Source: Solibacillus silvestris
GTDB taxonomy: Bacteria; Bacillota; Bacilli; Bacillales_A; Planococcaceae
Direction of reading: 5' to 3'
Assembly: GCA_001586195.1 (NCBI GenBank)
Contig: CP014609.1
Span: 1-64,000, forward strand
Length of the DNA stretch: 64,000 nt
This document shows positions 8,577-17,694 of the stretch, piece by piece. The notes under the pieces were generated by a model. The model worked only from the letters and a program-made list of their open reading frames with translations, was not told the origin of the DNA and made no database searches. Every line of letters starts with the position of its first letter. Position 1 is the first letter of the stretch. The position numbers and the translations under genes were made by a program.

Positions 8577-9653
8577 ATGGCAGCAACGACTACAGTATTG
8601 CATGAACGAACAGAATTCCTAACTTTATATAAAAAAGAAACAAAGCAGTCAGAACAGTGGCTGAAAGAAAGAATGAAAGAGGCGCATCTTCCTGATTTCA
8701 CCTTAACGACAGATGAGCTTACGCACGGTGCACGGGTTGCGTGGCGCAACAGCAATAAATGCATCGGACGCCTGTTTTGGAATAGCTTAAATGTGTTTGA
8801 TCAGCGCCATTTATTAAATGAGGTCGAAATTTATGAAGCACTTCTATACCATATCGATTTTGCGACAAACAACGGAAAAATCAGACCGGCCATTACACTG
8901 TTTGACCCAAAACGTGTACGGGTGTTGAACCACCAGCTCATTCGCTATGCAGGCTATGAGACAGATGATGGGATTGTTGGAGATTCGGACTCGATTGAGT
9001 TTACGAAAATATGTGAAAATCTTGGTTGGCAAGGTGCACGTTCAAACTATGATGTTTTACCGCTTGTCATTCAAGTAGATAACCGGGAGCCAATGTTTTT
9101 TGAAATTCCTGAAAAGCATGTGCTGGAAGTGGCGATTACCCACCCGGATTATGATTTTTCAAAGTTAAATATGAAATGGTATGCAGTACCGATTATTTCG
9201 AGTATGCGTTTTAATATTGCGGGCGTTGATTTTCAGGCAGCGCCGTTTAACGGGTGGTATATGGGGACGGAAATCGGGGCGCGCAATTTGGCGGATACGT
9301 ACCGCTATAATTTTCTGCCGAAAGTGGGAGAAGCAATGGGATTGGATACTGCAATGAATGCGTCGCTTTGGAAGGACCGAGCACTCGTAGAACTGAATGT
9401 TGCGGTGCTGCATTCGTTTAAAAAAGCGGGCGTAAGTATTGTTGATCATCATACCGCTGCCCAGCAGTTTCAGCTGTTTCAAAAGCAGGAGCATGCAAGC
9501 GGCCGGGAAGTAACAGGGAACTGGGTATGGCTTGTCCCGCCATTATCCCCTGCAACGACCGACCTGTATCATGAACCGATTGCCAACACAATTAAAAAAC
9601 CAAACTATTTTTATCCCGCATTAACGGGTAGTAAGACTCCTGCCTCTAGGTAG
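8577..9653 (+). CDS. nos: Bacterial nitric oxide synthase, oxygenase only
   Basis: Makes nitric oxide and citrulline from arginine using heme, a pterin and electrons from general flavodoxin-type reductases, since bacterial enzymes lack the reductase domain. The protein is 358 residues. It shows the heme-ligand Cys62 in RNSNKCIGR, the arginine-binding segment GWYMGTEIGARNLAD with the conserved Glu, and TGNWVWLVPPLSPATT near the pterin site. AAGGGGATG supports the ATG at 8577; an upstream TTG frame adds an unsupported 18 residues. The last ten codons and the stop lie inside a 22-bp hairpin, so the extreme C-terminus (GSKTPASR) differs from what I expect of the family. Confidence 0.93.
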   Translation: MAATTTVLHERTEFLTLYKKETKQSEQWLKERMKEAHLPDFTLTTDELTHGARVAWRNSNKCIGRLFWNSLNVFDQRHLLNEVEIYEALLYHIDFATNNGKIRPAITLFDPKRVRVLNHQLIRYAGYETDDGIVGDSDSIEFTKICENLGWQGARSNYDVLPLVIQVDNREPMFFEIPEKHVLEVAITHPDYDFSKLNMKWYAVPIISSMRFNIAGVDFQAAPFNGWYMGTEIGARNLADTYRYNFLPKVGEAMGLDTAMNASLWKDRALVELNVAVLHSFKKAGVSIVDHHTAAQQFQLFQKQEHASGREVTGNWVWLVPPLSPATTDLYHEPIANTIKKPNYFYPALTGSKTPASR

Positions 9654-9669
9654 GAGTCTTACTACCCGT
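9624..9669. repeat. 22-bp perfect-type hairpin overlapping the nos stop codon
   Basis: The arm at 9624-9645 pairs with 9648-9669 over 22 positions with a single G-T wobble and a two-base centre. The nos stop codon TAG (9651-9653) lies in the second arm. There is no T-run on the + strand after it, only AAAAG, so it is not a standard terminator for nos. It may be a remnant of a small inserted palindrome. Confidence 0.8.
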
Positions 9670-9692
9670 AAAAGCCCGATTGGTTCAACTAA

Positions 9693-9727
9693 CAATCAGT
9701 GGGGATGAAGAACCCCCCCACTGATTG
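9693..9727. terminator. 12-bp inverted repeat between nos and the Mrr-like gene
   Basis: CAATCAGTGGGG (9693-9704) is perfectly complementary to CCCCACTGATTG (9716-9727). The loop is 11 bases and no strong T-run follows. It may contribute to ending nos transcription or stabilise the 3' end. Confidence 0.5.
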
Positions 9728-9763
9728 AAGTTTCACTTTATCAGCAACAGTCCTACTAAAAAG

Positions 9764-9796
9764 AGGTGTGCATGAAGCGATAGCCTCTGCACACCT
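9764..9796. terminator. Bidirectional terminator between converging genes
   Basis: AGGTGTGCA (9764-9772) pairs with TGCACACCT (9788-9796). TATTTCTTA follows on the + strand, and TCTTTTTAG follows on the minus strand. It lies between the converging nos and Mrr-like genes. Confidence 0.7.
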
Positions 9797-9801
9797 ATTT
9801 C

Positions 9802-10356
9802 TTACCTTTTATTTAACATAATTTGAATCAATTCATCTCTATCGATTAAATAAACGTCATTGATGTCGGCAAGTTTTTCGGCCTGGCGTGTAAAATGACT
9901 GTTTGTGACAACCCATGCCTCTGTTGCTTCATACATTTTTACCGCACCGATAATTTCCTGTACCGCTTTTACACCGACAGTACCGGAATAGCGTTTTGCC
10001 TGGACTGCAATAATATCTTTTCCGTCCTTTAAAATAAGGTCGGCACCGTAGTCACCGCTCGTAGCGGTATAGCTCACTTTAAATCCGCGGCGCTTAAATA
10101 ATTCGCCTAAAAATCTTTCAAAATCTTCACCGGTCATTTTATCGACTTCGCGAATGCCGGACTTCCGCAATTTCCTCGTCTTCAGCGATTTCAGCCAAAT
10201 TTTAAACGCAATATATAGAACGAAATAAGCGACAATTCCCATACCGATGCCTTCAGCTGTTTTCGTTACATAAAAACCAGCTGTACCAGCCGATGCGATG
10301 AAAAATAGCGGGATTACTGGCAGGCGTTTTTTATTCCGTCTTCTCTTTTTACGCAA
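9802..10356 (-). CDS. Membrane-anchored Mrr-like restriction endonuclease domain protein
   Basis: A basic N-terminus and two hydrophobic helices (about 12-32 and 35-52) are followed by an Mrr-type PD-(D/E)xK nuclease domain. It shows MTGEDFERFLGELFKRRGF, then GDYGADLILKDG with the catalytic Asp, and IAVQAKRY with the Q-x-K triad end. Such proteins cut modified or foreign DNA or act in DNA quality control; the target here is unknown. An ATG at 10386 opens the frame. However, AAAGGAG lies ten bases before the TTG at 10356, which I take as the start (184 residues). No methylase or restriction partner is adjacent. Confidence 0.75.
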   Translation of the reverse strand: MRKKRRRNKKRLPVIPLFFIASAGTAGFYVTKTAEGIGMGIVAYFVLYIAFKIWLKSLKTRKLRKSGIREVDKMTGEDFERFLGELFKRRGFKVSYTATSGDYGADLILKDGKDIIAVQAKRYSGTVGVKAVQEIIGAVKMYEATEAWVVTNSHFTRQAEKLADINDVYLIDRDELIQIMLNKR

Positions 10357-10417
10357 TAGTTCTGTACTCCTTTTATTTATTACCATTATTATATCATAAA
10401 AGGGTACATACGTTTGG

Positions 10418-11617
10418 TTATATTGTACGATTGTCTGAGCTCATAAAGGAAGCCAAAAACAATAGAACAGAAATGAGAATAAACAGCACGATCGGGATTG
10501 TCCAGCTGTCCGTCAAATCATGTGCAAAGCCGAACAAAACTGGCCCGATTGCGGCAACAAAATAACCGATTGATTGTGCGAAGCCGGAAAGTTCAGCTGC
10601 ATCATAGGCTGTCTTTGTGCGCAATGAAAATAGCATCAGTACTAAACCAAACGAAGCCCCTCCTGCAAAGCCTAATAAAATCATCCATACGACAGCAAGA
10701 CTTGTCCATTCCATTAAGACACCAGTAAAACCGACTAAGTAACAAATCGTAAAGAAAATGACGATCGGACGTTGAGAAGCGATTTTTCCTGCAAGAATCG
10801 GAATAATAAATGTCATCGGAATTTGTGCAAACTGCATAACGGATACCATCCACCCGGCCGCTGTAGCATCAAGGCCTTGGCTAATGAAGATTTCCGGCAA
10901 CCATGCAGACGAGCAGTAAAATATGAACGACTGGAATCCCATTGCTCCAGCGACTGCCCAGGCAAGCGGCGACCTCCACATTTGCGTTTTCTTAGTCTGC
11001 GATGTCGGCATATTTAAGGCAATTTTTTCCTGGCGCAAAATCGGCAGCCAGATTAGTAATGTAAGAATCCCTAAAATAATCGTAATACCTGCTGCGATTT
11101 GCCATCCTGCGTTTGCCGCTATAGGATAACTGAAGCCTGCAGCAATTCCGGAAGAAATGTTCATTGAAACGGAATAAATCCCTGTTAATAATCCGATATG
11201 TAATGGGAATTTCCATTTGAAATAGCTAGGGATAAGAACATTCCCGAATGCAATTGCGACCCCAATTAATATTGTTCCTATAACGAGTAAAGACGTTGCC
11301 CCTAGCGAACGCAGTAAAATCCCTGCACAAAGTAAAATGACGGAATAAAATAATGTCCATTCAATCCCAAACTTACGGGCAATGCGTGGTGCAAATGGTG
11401 ATACAACCGCAAAGGCAATTAAAGGAATAGTCGTTAAAAAGCCTGCAAGAAAGTTCGATATCCCAAGCCCTTCACGTATAAATGAAATAATCGGGCCGAT
11501 CAATGTAATCGGTGTACGTAATGTGGTCGCAAATAAAAATACGGCTACCATAAAATAGATGAGCGGTCGGTTGGATAGTATTTTTTTGCTATTTTGATTT
11601 ACTTGTTGTGTGTCCAT
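10418..11617 (-). CDS. MFS transporter, CynX/NimT family
   Basis: A 399-residue major facilitator with twelve predicted helices. Its N-terminal portion (FLFATTLRTPITLIGPII) resembles the CynX/NimT (cyanate/2-nitroimidazole) group, and the central linker is short and basic. The role is probably export or uptake of a small anion or xenobiotic; the substrate is not predictable from sequence. The start has AAAGGAGAATCG ahead of it. It is transcribed away from the lysine riboswitch-lysP unit. Confidence 0.8.
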   Translation of the reverse strand: MDTQQVNQNSKKILSNRPLIYFMVAVFLFATTLRTPITLIGPIISFIREGLGISNFLAGFLTTIPLIAFAVVSPFAPRIARKFGIEWTLFYSVILLCAGILLRSLGATSLLVIGTILIGVAIAFGNVLIPSYFKWKFPLHIGLLTGIYSVSMNISSGIAAGFSYPIAANAGWQIAAGITIILGILTLLIWLPILRQEKIALNMPTSQTKKTQMWRSPLAWAVAGAMGFQSFIFYCSSAWLPEIFISQGLDATAAGWMVSVMQFAQIPMTFIIPILAGKIASQRPIVIFFTICYLVGFTGVLMEWTSLAVVWMILLGFAGGASFGLVLMLFSLRTKTAYDAAELSGFAQSIGYFVAAIGPVLFGFAHDLTDSWTIPIVLFILISVLLFLASFMSSDNRTI

Positions 11618-11775
11618 TTTCGATTCTCCTTTTGTATGTTGATATATGTTAGAGTAGTGTGAATACTCATAAAAAACAGAATAAAGGTGAAGCCATTGCT
11701 ATCAAAAAAATGTTATGTTAGACTTTTAATCATTGATTCAATTAAATTAAATAAAACATTACCTCATGTAAATTA

Positions 11776-11950
11776 TGAGGTAGAGGTCGCAATCATTAAG
11801 ACTAGTATAGCTGAGATTAGGAAGAATCGGTGAAGCTTTATGAAAGGAATGGTTGCCGAAGTGTTATTTTTCTTCTTGAAAATAATGCTGGGGCTGTTTC
11901 CGATAAGGAACAGAACTGTCACATGTGTGAGCATGTGTTGAGCTATCTTT
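11776..11950 (+). ncRNA. Lysine riboswitch (L-box)
   Basis: The leader contains the L-box core in the right order: GAGGTAGAGGTCGCAA, AGTATAG, AGGAAGAATCGGTGAAG, AAAGGAATGGTTGCCGAAGT, GCTGGG and CGATAAGGAACAGAACTGTCA. The basal stem can form between AGGTAG near 11779 and CTATCT at 11943-11948. It is followed by a transcription terminator and then a permease gene. Lysine binding should favour the terminator. The assignment rests on recalled consensus blocks, not on a covariance search. Confidence 0.88.
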
Positions 11951-11973
11951 CAAGTTTGATGAGGTGTAACTAT

Positions 11974-12007
11974 AACCATCACAAAAACTTGTGGTGGTTT
12001 TTCTTTT
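11974..12007 (+). terminator. Riboswitch-controlled terminator upstream of lysP
   Basis: AACCATCACAA (11974-11984) pairs with TTGTGGTGGTT (11989-11999) with one wobble, followed by TTTCTTTT. It lies between the L-box and the permease ribosome binding site, the usual place for the expression platform. Confidence 0.85.
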
Positions 12008-12045
12008 ACACTTCACCAACAAAACAAAAAGGGAGTTTTATATTC

Positions 12046-13503
12046 ATGAGTGAGATTAAAATAGATCAGCTCGGTAATAATAACGGGTTGAAGAAAAGTT
12101 TAAAAAGTCGCCATGTAACGATGATTTCGCTTGGCGGAACGATCGGTACAGGTTTATTCTTAGCATCAGGTGGTGCGATTGCACAGGCGGGTCCTGGTGG
12201 GGCATTGCTCGCATATGCGTTGATCGGCGTTATGGTGTATTTCCTAATGACATCATTAGGGGAAATGGCTGCCTATATGCCAACATCCGGTTCGTTTAGT
12301 ACGTATGCAACAAAATTTGTTGATCCGGCTTTAGGCTTTGCGCTTGGCTGGAACTATTGGTACAACTGGGCGATTACAATTGCAGCAGAAATTGCGGCCG
12401 TTTCGTTAATTATGAAATACTGGTTCCCGGACAGTTCTTCAATGTTATGGACCATTTTATTTATCGTAGTTGTTTTATCATTTAACTTAGCATCTGTAAA
12501 AGCTTTCGGTGAAGCGGAATACTGGTTTGCGATGATTAAAGTCGCGACAGTAATTGTCTTCATCATTGTCAGCTTCTTAATGATTTTCGGAATTTTAGGC
12601 GGGAATGATCCGGTCGGCTTCACGAACTTCTTTAAAGATGACGCACCGTTTAATGGCGGTTTCCTTGCACTGTTCGGTATTTTCCTTGCAGCCGGTTTCT
12701 CATTCCAAGGTACAGAAATGCTTGGGGTAACGGCAGGGGAAACAGATGATCCAGGCAAAAACATTCCAAAAGCAGTTCGTTCTGTATTCTGGCGTATTCT
12801 GCTGTTTTACATTTTCGCGATCGGTGCAATCGGATTACTGATTCCGTATACGGATTCACGTCTTTTGTCAGAAGATATTGCGACAAGTCCATTTACATTA
12901 GTATTTGAAAATCTAGGTGTAGCATTTGCGGCATCTGTTATGAATGCGATTATTTTAACGGCGATGTTATCTGCAGGGAACTCAGGGTTATATGCAGCTA
13001 GTCGTATGCTTTATCAGTTAGCGGTAGACGGAAAAGCGCCGAAACTTTTCATGAAAGTAACATCGCGCGGTATTCCAATGTATGCACTTTTAGCTACATT
13101 AGCAGTTGGTTCGTTAGCATTCCTGGCATCGTTTTTCGGTGACGGTGTTGTCTACATTTGGCTGTTGAATGCTTCCGGTATGTCCGGCTTCATCGCTTGG
13201 CTCGGTATTGCCATCAGTCATTACCGCTTCCGCCGTGCATATGTCGCACAAGGAAATTCATTGAGTGATTTACCGTATGTATCTAAATTCTTCCCATTCG
13301 GACCGCTATTCGCATTTGCCCTATGTATGATTGTCGTGCTAGGTCAAAACTATATGGCATTTATGGGCGGAACAATTGACTGGTACGGTGTCGTCGTTTC
13401 ATATATCGGCTTACCATTGTTTGCCGCTTTATGGTTTGGCTACAAATTTAAGCATAAAACGAAAATCGTTCCTTTACAGGACTGCGATTTATCAAATAAA
13501 TAA
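12046..13503 (+). CDS. lysP: Lysine permease (APC family)
   Basis: Amino-acid/polyamine/organocation family permease, 485 residues and twelve helices. It has SLGGTIGTGLFLASG near helix 1 and the helix 6 region AAGFSFQGTEMLGVTAGE, which places it in the LysP/GabP/RocE-like amino acid transporter group. Lysine as substrate is inferred from the L-box upstream. The open frame extends back to 11830, but that extension runs through the riboswitch and is not translated. AAAAAGGGAG precedes the ATG at 12046. A terminator follows. Confidence 0.87.
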   Translation: MSEIKIDQLGNNNGLKKSLKSRHVTMISLGGTIGTGLFLASGGAIAQAGPGGALLAYALIGVMVYFLMTSLGEMAAYMPTSGSFSTYATKFVDPALGFALGWNYWYNWAITIAAEIAAVSLIMKYWFPDSSSMLWTILFIVVVLSFNLASVKAFGEAEYWFAMIKVATVIVFIIVSFLMIFGILGGNDPVGFTNFFKDDAPFNGGFLALFGIFLAAGFSFQGTEMLGVTAGETDDPGKNIPKAVRSVFWRILLFYIFAIGAIGLLIPYTDSRLLSEDIATSPFTLVFENLGVAFAASVMNAIILTAMLSAGNSGLYAASRMLYQLAVDGKAPKLFMKVTSRGIPMYALLATLAVGSLAFLASFFGDGVVYIWLLNASGMSGFIAWLGIAISHYRFRRAYVAQGNSLSDLPYVSKFFPFGPLFAFALCMIVVLGQNYMAFMGGTIDWYGVVVSYIGLPLFAALWFGYKFKHKTKIVPLQDCDLSNK

Positions 13504-13510
13504 TTTCTGA

Positions 13511-13550
13511 AACGCAATGCGAGCTTATAGGCTTTCATTGCGTTTTTTGT
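13511..13550 (+). terminator. Intrinsic terminator after lysP
   Basis: AACGCAATG (13511-13519) pairs with CATTGCGTT (13536-13544), followed by TTTTTG. Confidence 0.85.
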
Positions 13551-13553
13551 TGT

Positions 13554-13670
13554 ATTGAGGATTATTTGTCCTGAAGTGAGGAATATACAAAGGGAGTGAG
13601 GAATAAGTGAGAGTGATTGAGTATTATGCTAGACTGATTGAGGATAACCAGTAGATTAGTGAGGATTAAA
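13554..13670. repeat. Degenerate array with 20-21 nt period, core A(T/G)TGAGGAT
   Basis: The tetramer GAG(G/T) in the core recurs at 13557, 13578, 13598, 13619, 13640 and 13661, giving spacings of 21, 20, 21, 21 and 21. Each core is preceded by AT or AGT and followed by AT-rich bases. The 10-12 bases between cores vary freely. The array fills most of the gap between the lysP terminator and the next gene. It has no open reading frame with a ribosome binding site. Confidence 0.75.
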
Positions 13671-13753
13671 TTTCCCGAGTACGATTGCTGCAACAGTGGT
13701 ATTATAAAAGAAATAAAAAAATGAGTAGCGCTGAAGAATAAGGAAGTGAAAAC

Positions 13754-14449
13754 ATGCCTATTTCAAAAGGTTTCTATAAAAAAGTATATCCTTGGTTAAC
13801 AGGGGAAGATAATAAAAAGGTGATGTATCGACCGTTTCTCACAAAACAGAACCCGTACAAATCCCGTATTTTCCTAGTAAGCTCGCATGCAGTACCGTTA
13901 TTTAAAGTGGAAGACCGGAGTGAGCAGACTTTTGCAGAGTCATTAGTGAACAGAGATCTTTTCCAGGATCTATATTTAAGTGAAATTAAAGGGGCACCCC
14001 GTGAATTTAAAGGCTCATTGCAGTTTGAAAATTGGCTGGAAAACACTCATCACGAATCGCTCATTTATACGTCGCTGAATACATATCAGCTGGAATCAGC
14101 CGATGAAGCGAAAGTAGCTAAAAAAGAGGATACCGCTAATTTTGAGCGGGGAAATCACATTTTTAAAGAAGTAATGGATGAGTTTCTGCCGGAAATTATT
14201 ATTTTGCAAGGGACTGCCGCATACGAGCAATTTAAAGCGCGGTATGCTGACCGTTTAGTGATTTATAATGAAGATGAAACAAAAGTGCAATTACTCGAAC
14301 AGACCGGCCCGTTTGCGGAAATGGTTTATGAAGATGGCAAAAAGGTATCGATTTTCGTTACGCGCAGCATGAGCTACTTCGGTACGGATGGTTCGAAGTT
14401 CGAACAATTTAAAGAAAATTTATCAAAAATTTTACAGAAAAATGCTTAA
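13754..14449 (+). CDS. Conserved unknown protein, distantly uracil-DNA-glycosylase-like
   Basis: I do not recognise this 231-residue protein with confidence. It is soluble, with no signal or membrane segment. The segments RIFLVSSHAVPLF near the start and PEIIILQGTAAYEQF near 150 have the layout of the uracil-DNA-glycosylase fold, in which a similar early strand and a central strand-helix unit frame the active site. This is a weak resemblance only. AAGGAAGTG precedes the ATG. It stands alone between the lysP unit and the xpt operon. Confidence 0.65.
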   Translation: MPISKGFYKKVYPWLTGEDNKKVMYRPFLTKQNPYKSRIFLVSSHAVPLFKVEDRSEQTFAESLVNRDLFQDLYLSEIKGAPREFKGSLQFENWLENTHHESLIYTSLNTYQLESADEAKVAKKEDTANFERGNHIFKEVMDEFLPEIIILQGTAAYEQFKARYADRLVIYNEDETKVQLLEQTGPFAEMVYEDGKKVSIFVTRSMSYFGTDGSKFEQFKENLSKILQKNA

Positions 14450-14529
14450 AACCGAACATTATCCCTAATAAAATTTACTTTTTAACTAAATTTCCGAAAA
14501 ATAAGAATAATTTTATTATTTAAATGTTA

Positions 14530-14558
14530 TTGCAAACTAGCATTTCCATGATTATAAT
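14530..14558 (+). promoter_or_regulatory. Sigma-A promoter of the xpt-pbuX operon
   Basis: TTGCAA (14530-14535) and TATAAT (14553-14558) are separated by 17 bases. Transcription would begin near 14565, about 25 bases before the riboswitch aptamer. Confidence 0.75.
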
Positions 14559-14589
14559 TGGAACATTCATATTGTTAAATTAAATATTC

Positions 14590-14663
14590 GCCACTCATAT
14601 AATAGCAAGGATAAGGCTTGCAAGTTTCTACCGGATTACCGTAAATAAACCGACTATGAGTGA
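14590..14663 (+). ncRNA. Purine riboswitch, guanine/xanthine type
   Basis: The closing stem CACTCAT (14592-14598) pairs with ATGAGTG (14656-14662). Between them are the conserved parts ATAATAGC, AGGATAAGGCTTGCAAGTTTCTACCGG and CGTAAATAAACCGACTATG, in order (given as separate blocks). The base before TATG is C (CCGACTATG), which specifies guanine rather than adenine. It precedes xpt and pbuX, the classic target operon. Confidence 0.95.
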
Positions 14664-14735
14664 AGCATGCTTAATGAATGTATTTGTCCAATTATTATAT
14701 ATTTGCACAAAACATTTGTTATTACTTTTGAACTT

Positions 14736-15391
<656 letters not shown>

Positions 15392-15480
15392 TTAAGCAGC
15401 ACACATTTTTAAAAGATAATAAGTTCAAACGATGTAAATTGACTCAGCAAGAGTACACATATATTGGAGGAAAACTTTTT

Positions 15481-16770
15481 ATGAATAACACGAAAGCAAC
15501 AATGCTTGGAATTCAGCATTTGTTGGCAATGTATGCAGGAGCCATTTTAGTACCGTTAATTATCGGTGGGGCATTAGGATTCAGTTCAGCGCAAATGACG
15601 TATTTAGTAGCGATCGATATTTTCATGTGTGGGGTAGCAACACTGTTCCAAGTATGGAAAGGTAAAGTGATCGGAATTGGATTACCGGTTGTATTAGGCT
15701 GTACATTTACAGCGGTAAGCCCGATTATTGCAATCGGTTCTGGCGGCGGCTTAGGTGATGTTTACGGCGCGATTATCGCATCTGGTTTGATTATCGTATT
15801 AATCGGTGGTCTTTTCGGGAAACTAATTAAGTTTTTCCCTCCTGTTGTAACAGGTTCGGTTGTAACGATTATCGGGATCAGCTTAATTCCAGTAGCCATT
15901 AACAATATGGCTGGAGGACAAGGGGCAGCAGACTTTGCATCAGGTTCAAATGTGGCATTAGCGTTTATTACATTATTAATTATTTTAGTAATTTACCGCT
16001 TCACAGTTGGCTTCGTTCGTGCAATTGCTATTTTACTAGGTATGGTGTCAGGTACAGTAATCGGTATTTTCATGGGCAAAGTGGATTTTGCACCAGTTGC
16101 CGAAGCATCTTGGCTGCACATTATGCAACCATTCTACTTAGCAACACCGACATTCAATGCTTCCGCTATTTTGACGATGACATTGGTGGCAATGGTATCA
16201 CTAGTTGAATCAACAGGTGTTTACTATGCATTAAGTGATATTACAAAAAAAGATTTAACTTCAAAAGATTTATCAAAAGGGTACCGTGCAGAAGGACTAG
16301 CATCGATCATCGGTGGTATTTTCAACGCCTTCCCGTATACAACATTCTCACAAAACGTAGGACTGATCCAAATGTCAGGCGTACGCGACCGCAAAGTCAT
16401 TTTCATCACAGGCGGTATGCTAGTAGCACTAGGATTCCTGCCAAAGCTGGCAGCATTAACAACGATCATCCCAACACCAGTACTAGGTGCAGCGATGTTG
16501 GCTATGTTCGGTATGGTCATTACACAAGGTGTTAGAATGCTAGCACCAGAAATCGCAAAATCAATGGAAAACGCAATGGTCGCAGCATTAGGTGTCGGTC
16601 TAGGAATCGGCGTTGCCACAGTACCAGGCATTTTTGAAAACCTTCCTTCATGGATGTCTATTTTAACTTCGAATGGGATTGTTGCTGGATCAGCAACAGC
16701 GATTTTCTTGAATGTGTTGTTTAATATGATCGGGACGAAGCGTGTTGATCCGATGCATGTGATGGAGTAG
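15481..16770 (+). CDS. pbuX: Xanthine permease (NCS2 family)
   Basis: Nucleobase:cation symporter-2 of 429 residues with about fourteen membrane segments. The N-terminal motif GIQHLLAMYAGAILVPLIIG and the signature SLVESTGVYYALSD near 240 are typical of bacterial xanthine/uric acid permeases. It imports xanthine for the Xpt enzyme encoded just upstream. TTGGAGG precedes the ATG at 15481; an earlier TTG frame adds 14 unsupported residues. Its original terminator is split by an IS element. Confidence 0.93.
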   Translation: MNNTKATMLGIQHLLAMYAGAILVPLIIGGALGFSSAQMTYLVAIDIFMCGVATLFQVWKGKVIGIGLPVVLGCTFTAVSPIIAIGSGGGLGDVYGAIIASGLIIVLIGGLFGKLIKFFPPVVTGSVVTIIGISLIPVAINNMAGGQGAADFASGSNVALAFITLLIILVIYRFTVGFVRAIAILLGMVSGTVIGIFMGKVDFAPVAEASWLHIMQPFYLATPTFNASAILTMTLVAMVSLVESTGVYYALSDITKKDLTSKDLSKGYRAEGLASIIGGIFNAFPYTTFSQNVGLIQMSGVRDRKVIFITGGMLVALGFLPKLAALTTIIPTPVLGAAMLAMFGMVITQGVRMLAPEIAKSMENAMVAALGVGLGIGVATVPGIFENLPSWMSILTSNGIVAGSATAIFLNVLFNMIGTKRVDPMHVME

Positions 16771-16822
16771 TAAAAAGCCTAGTCTGGACTTACCCTTGTC
16801 AAGTAGACAGCCTATAAAAAGA

Positions 16823-17686
16823 CTAAGCAGCCATCTGGTGACGATATTCTATCGGTGCCAGATGGTTGAGTCGTTTTTGGAAGCGCTGGTAATTATAAAA
16901 GTAGATATATTGCTCAACAGCTTGTCTTACCGTTTCCTCTGAATAATCATGTAACAGATACAAGCACTCGCTTTTAAAGTGCGAGAAAAAGGACTCAATA
17001 CAAGCGTTGTCATGGCAGTTTCCTTTGCGAGAATGACTGCCAATCATGCCAAGCTGCTCTACTGTTTGATGATACTTTATGGATGTGTATTGGTAGCCTT
17101 GATCTGAGTGAATGATGCTTCGATACACATTTCTTTTTGCAGTCAATTCCTGGATGGTATCCATGACTAATTCTAAATCATTACGCTTGCTAATACGCCA
17201 AGCGACAATTTCGTTGTTATATAAATCCTGTACAGCTGACAAGTAGAGAAATCCATTTTTCGTTGGCAGATACGTAATATCTGTTACGAGCACCTCATTT
17301 TCTACACGTTCTTTAAATTGACGCTCCAACACATTATCAAATACACGTGAGAGACGGTTGCCCCATACGCGACGCTTTTTACGGATAATCGATTGAATAC
17401 CCAACTCACTCATTAGTCGATAGACTTTCTTATGATTCACAAGAAAGCCTTTGTCCCGTAAAGCGATTTTCATGCGTGGATATCCATACATTTTGTGCGT
17501 TTGATGAATCGCTAAAATTTGCTCCTTTAAAACAATATCATTATGTTTGCGTAACGATACTTTGCCATTTTTAAGCCACTTATAGTAGCCTGAACGTTCC
17601 AATTTTGCCATTTTAGTAAGCCATGTAATGGGATAGCGATCTTTCATTTCTTCAATAATTTGATAACGATCTGAATAAGTAGGCAT
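16823..17686 (-). CDS. IS3-family transposase OrfB
   Basis: Catalytic half of the IS transposase, 287 residues. It has an N-terminal HTH_21 region (YPITWLTKMAKLERSGYYKWL) and an rve integrase core with the DDE triad in VTDITYLP, IIHSDQGYQYTS and NACIESFFSHFKSE. It is made mainly as an OrfAB fusion by -1 frameshifting; an ATG at 17686 with a GGAGG-like sequence would also allow separate translation. The reading frame is complete. Confidence 0.93.
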   Translation of the reverse strand: MPTYSDRYQIIEEMKDRYPITWLTKMAKLERSGYYKWLKNGKVSLRKHNDIVLKEQILAIHQTHKMYGYPRMKIALRDKGFLVNHKKVYRLMSELGIQSIIRKKRRVWGNRLSRVFDNVLERQFKERVENEVLVTDITYLPTKNGFLYLSAVQDLYNNEIVAWRISKRNDLELVMDTIQELTAKRNVYRSIIHSDQGYQYTSIKYHQTVEQLGMIGSHSRKGNCHDNACIESFFSHFKSECLYLLHDYSEETVRQAVEQYIYFYNYQRFQKRLNHLAPIEYRHQMAA

Positions 17687-17694
17687 TCCTCCAT

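Noticed and set aside
9624-9669. Invertible or phase-variable switch at the end of nos
   Set aside because: The two arms form one hairpin with a two-base centre. There is no segment between them to invert and no recombinase gene nearby.
11830-12045. 72-codon N-terminal extension of the lysine permease
   Set aside because: The extension lies over the L-box riboswitch and its terminator, and the ATG at 12046 has a good ribosome binding site.
13554-13670. CRISPR-like array
   Set aside because: Cores are only 8-10 bases and imperfect, fillers are 10-12 bases, and no cas gene is near.
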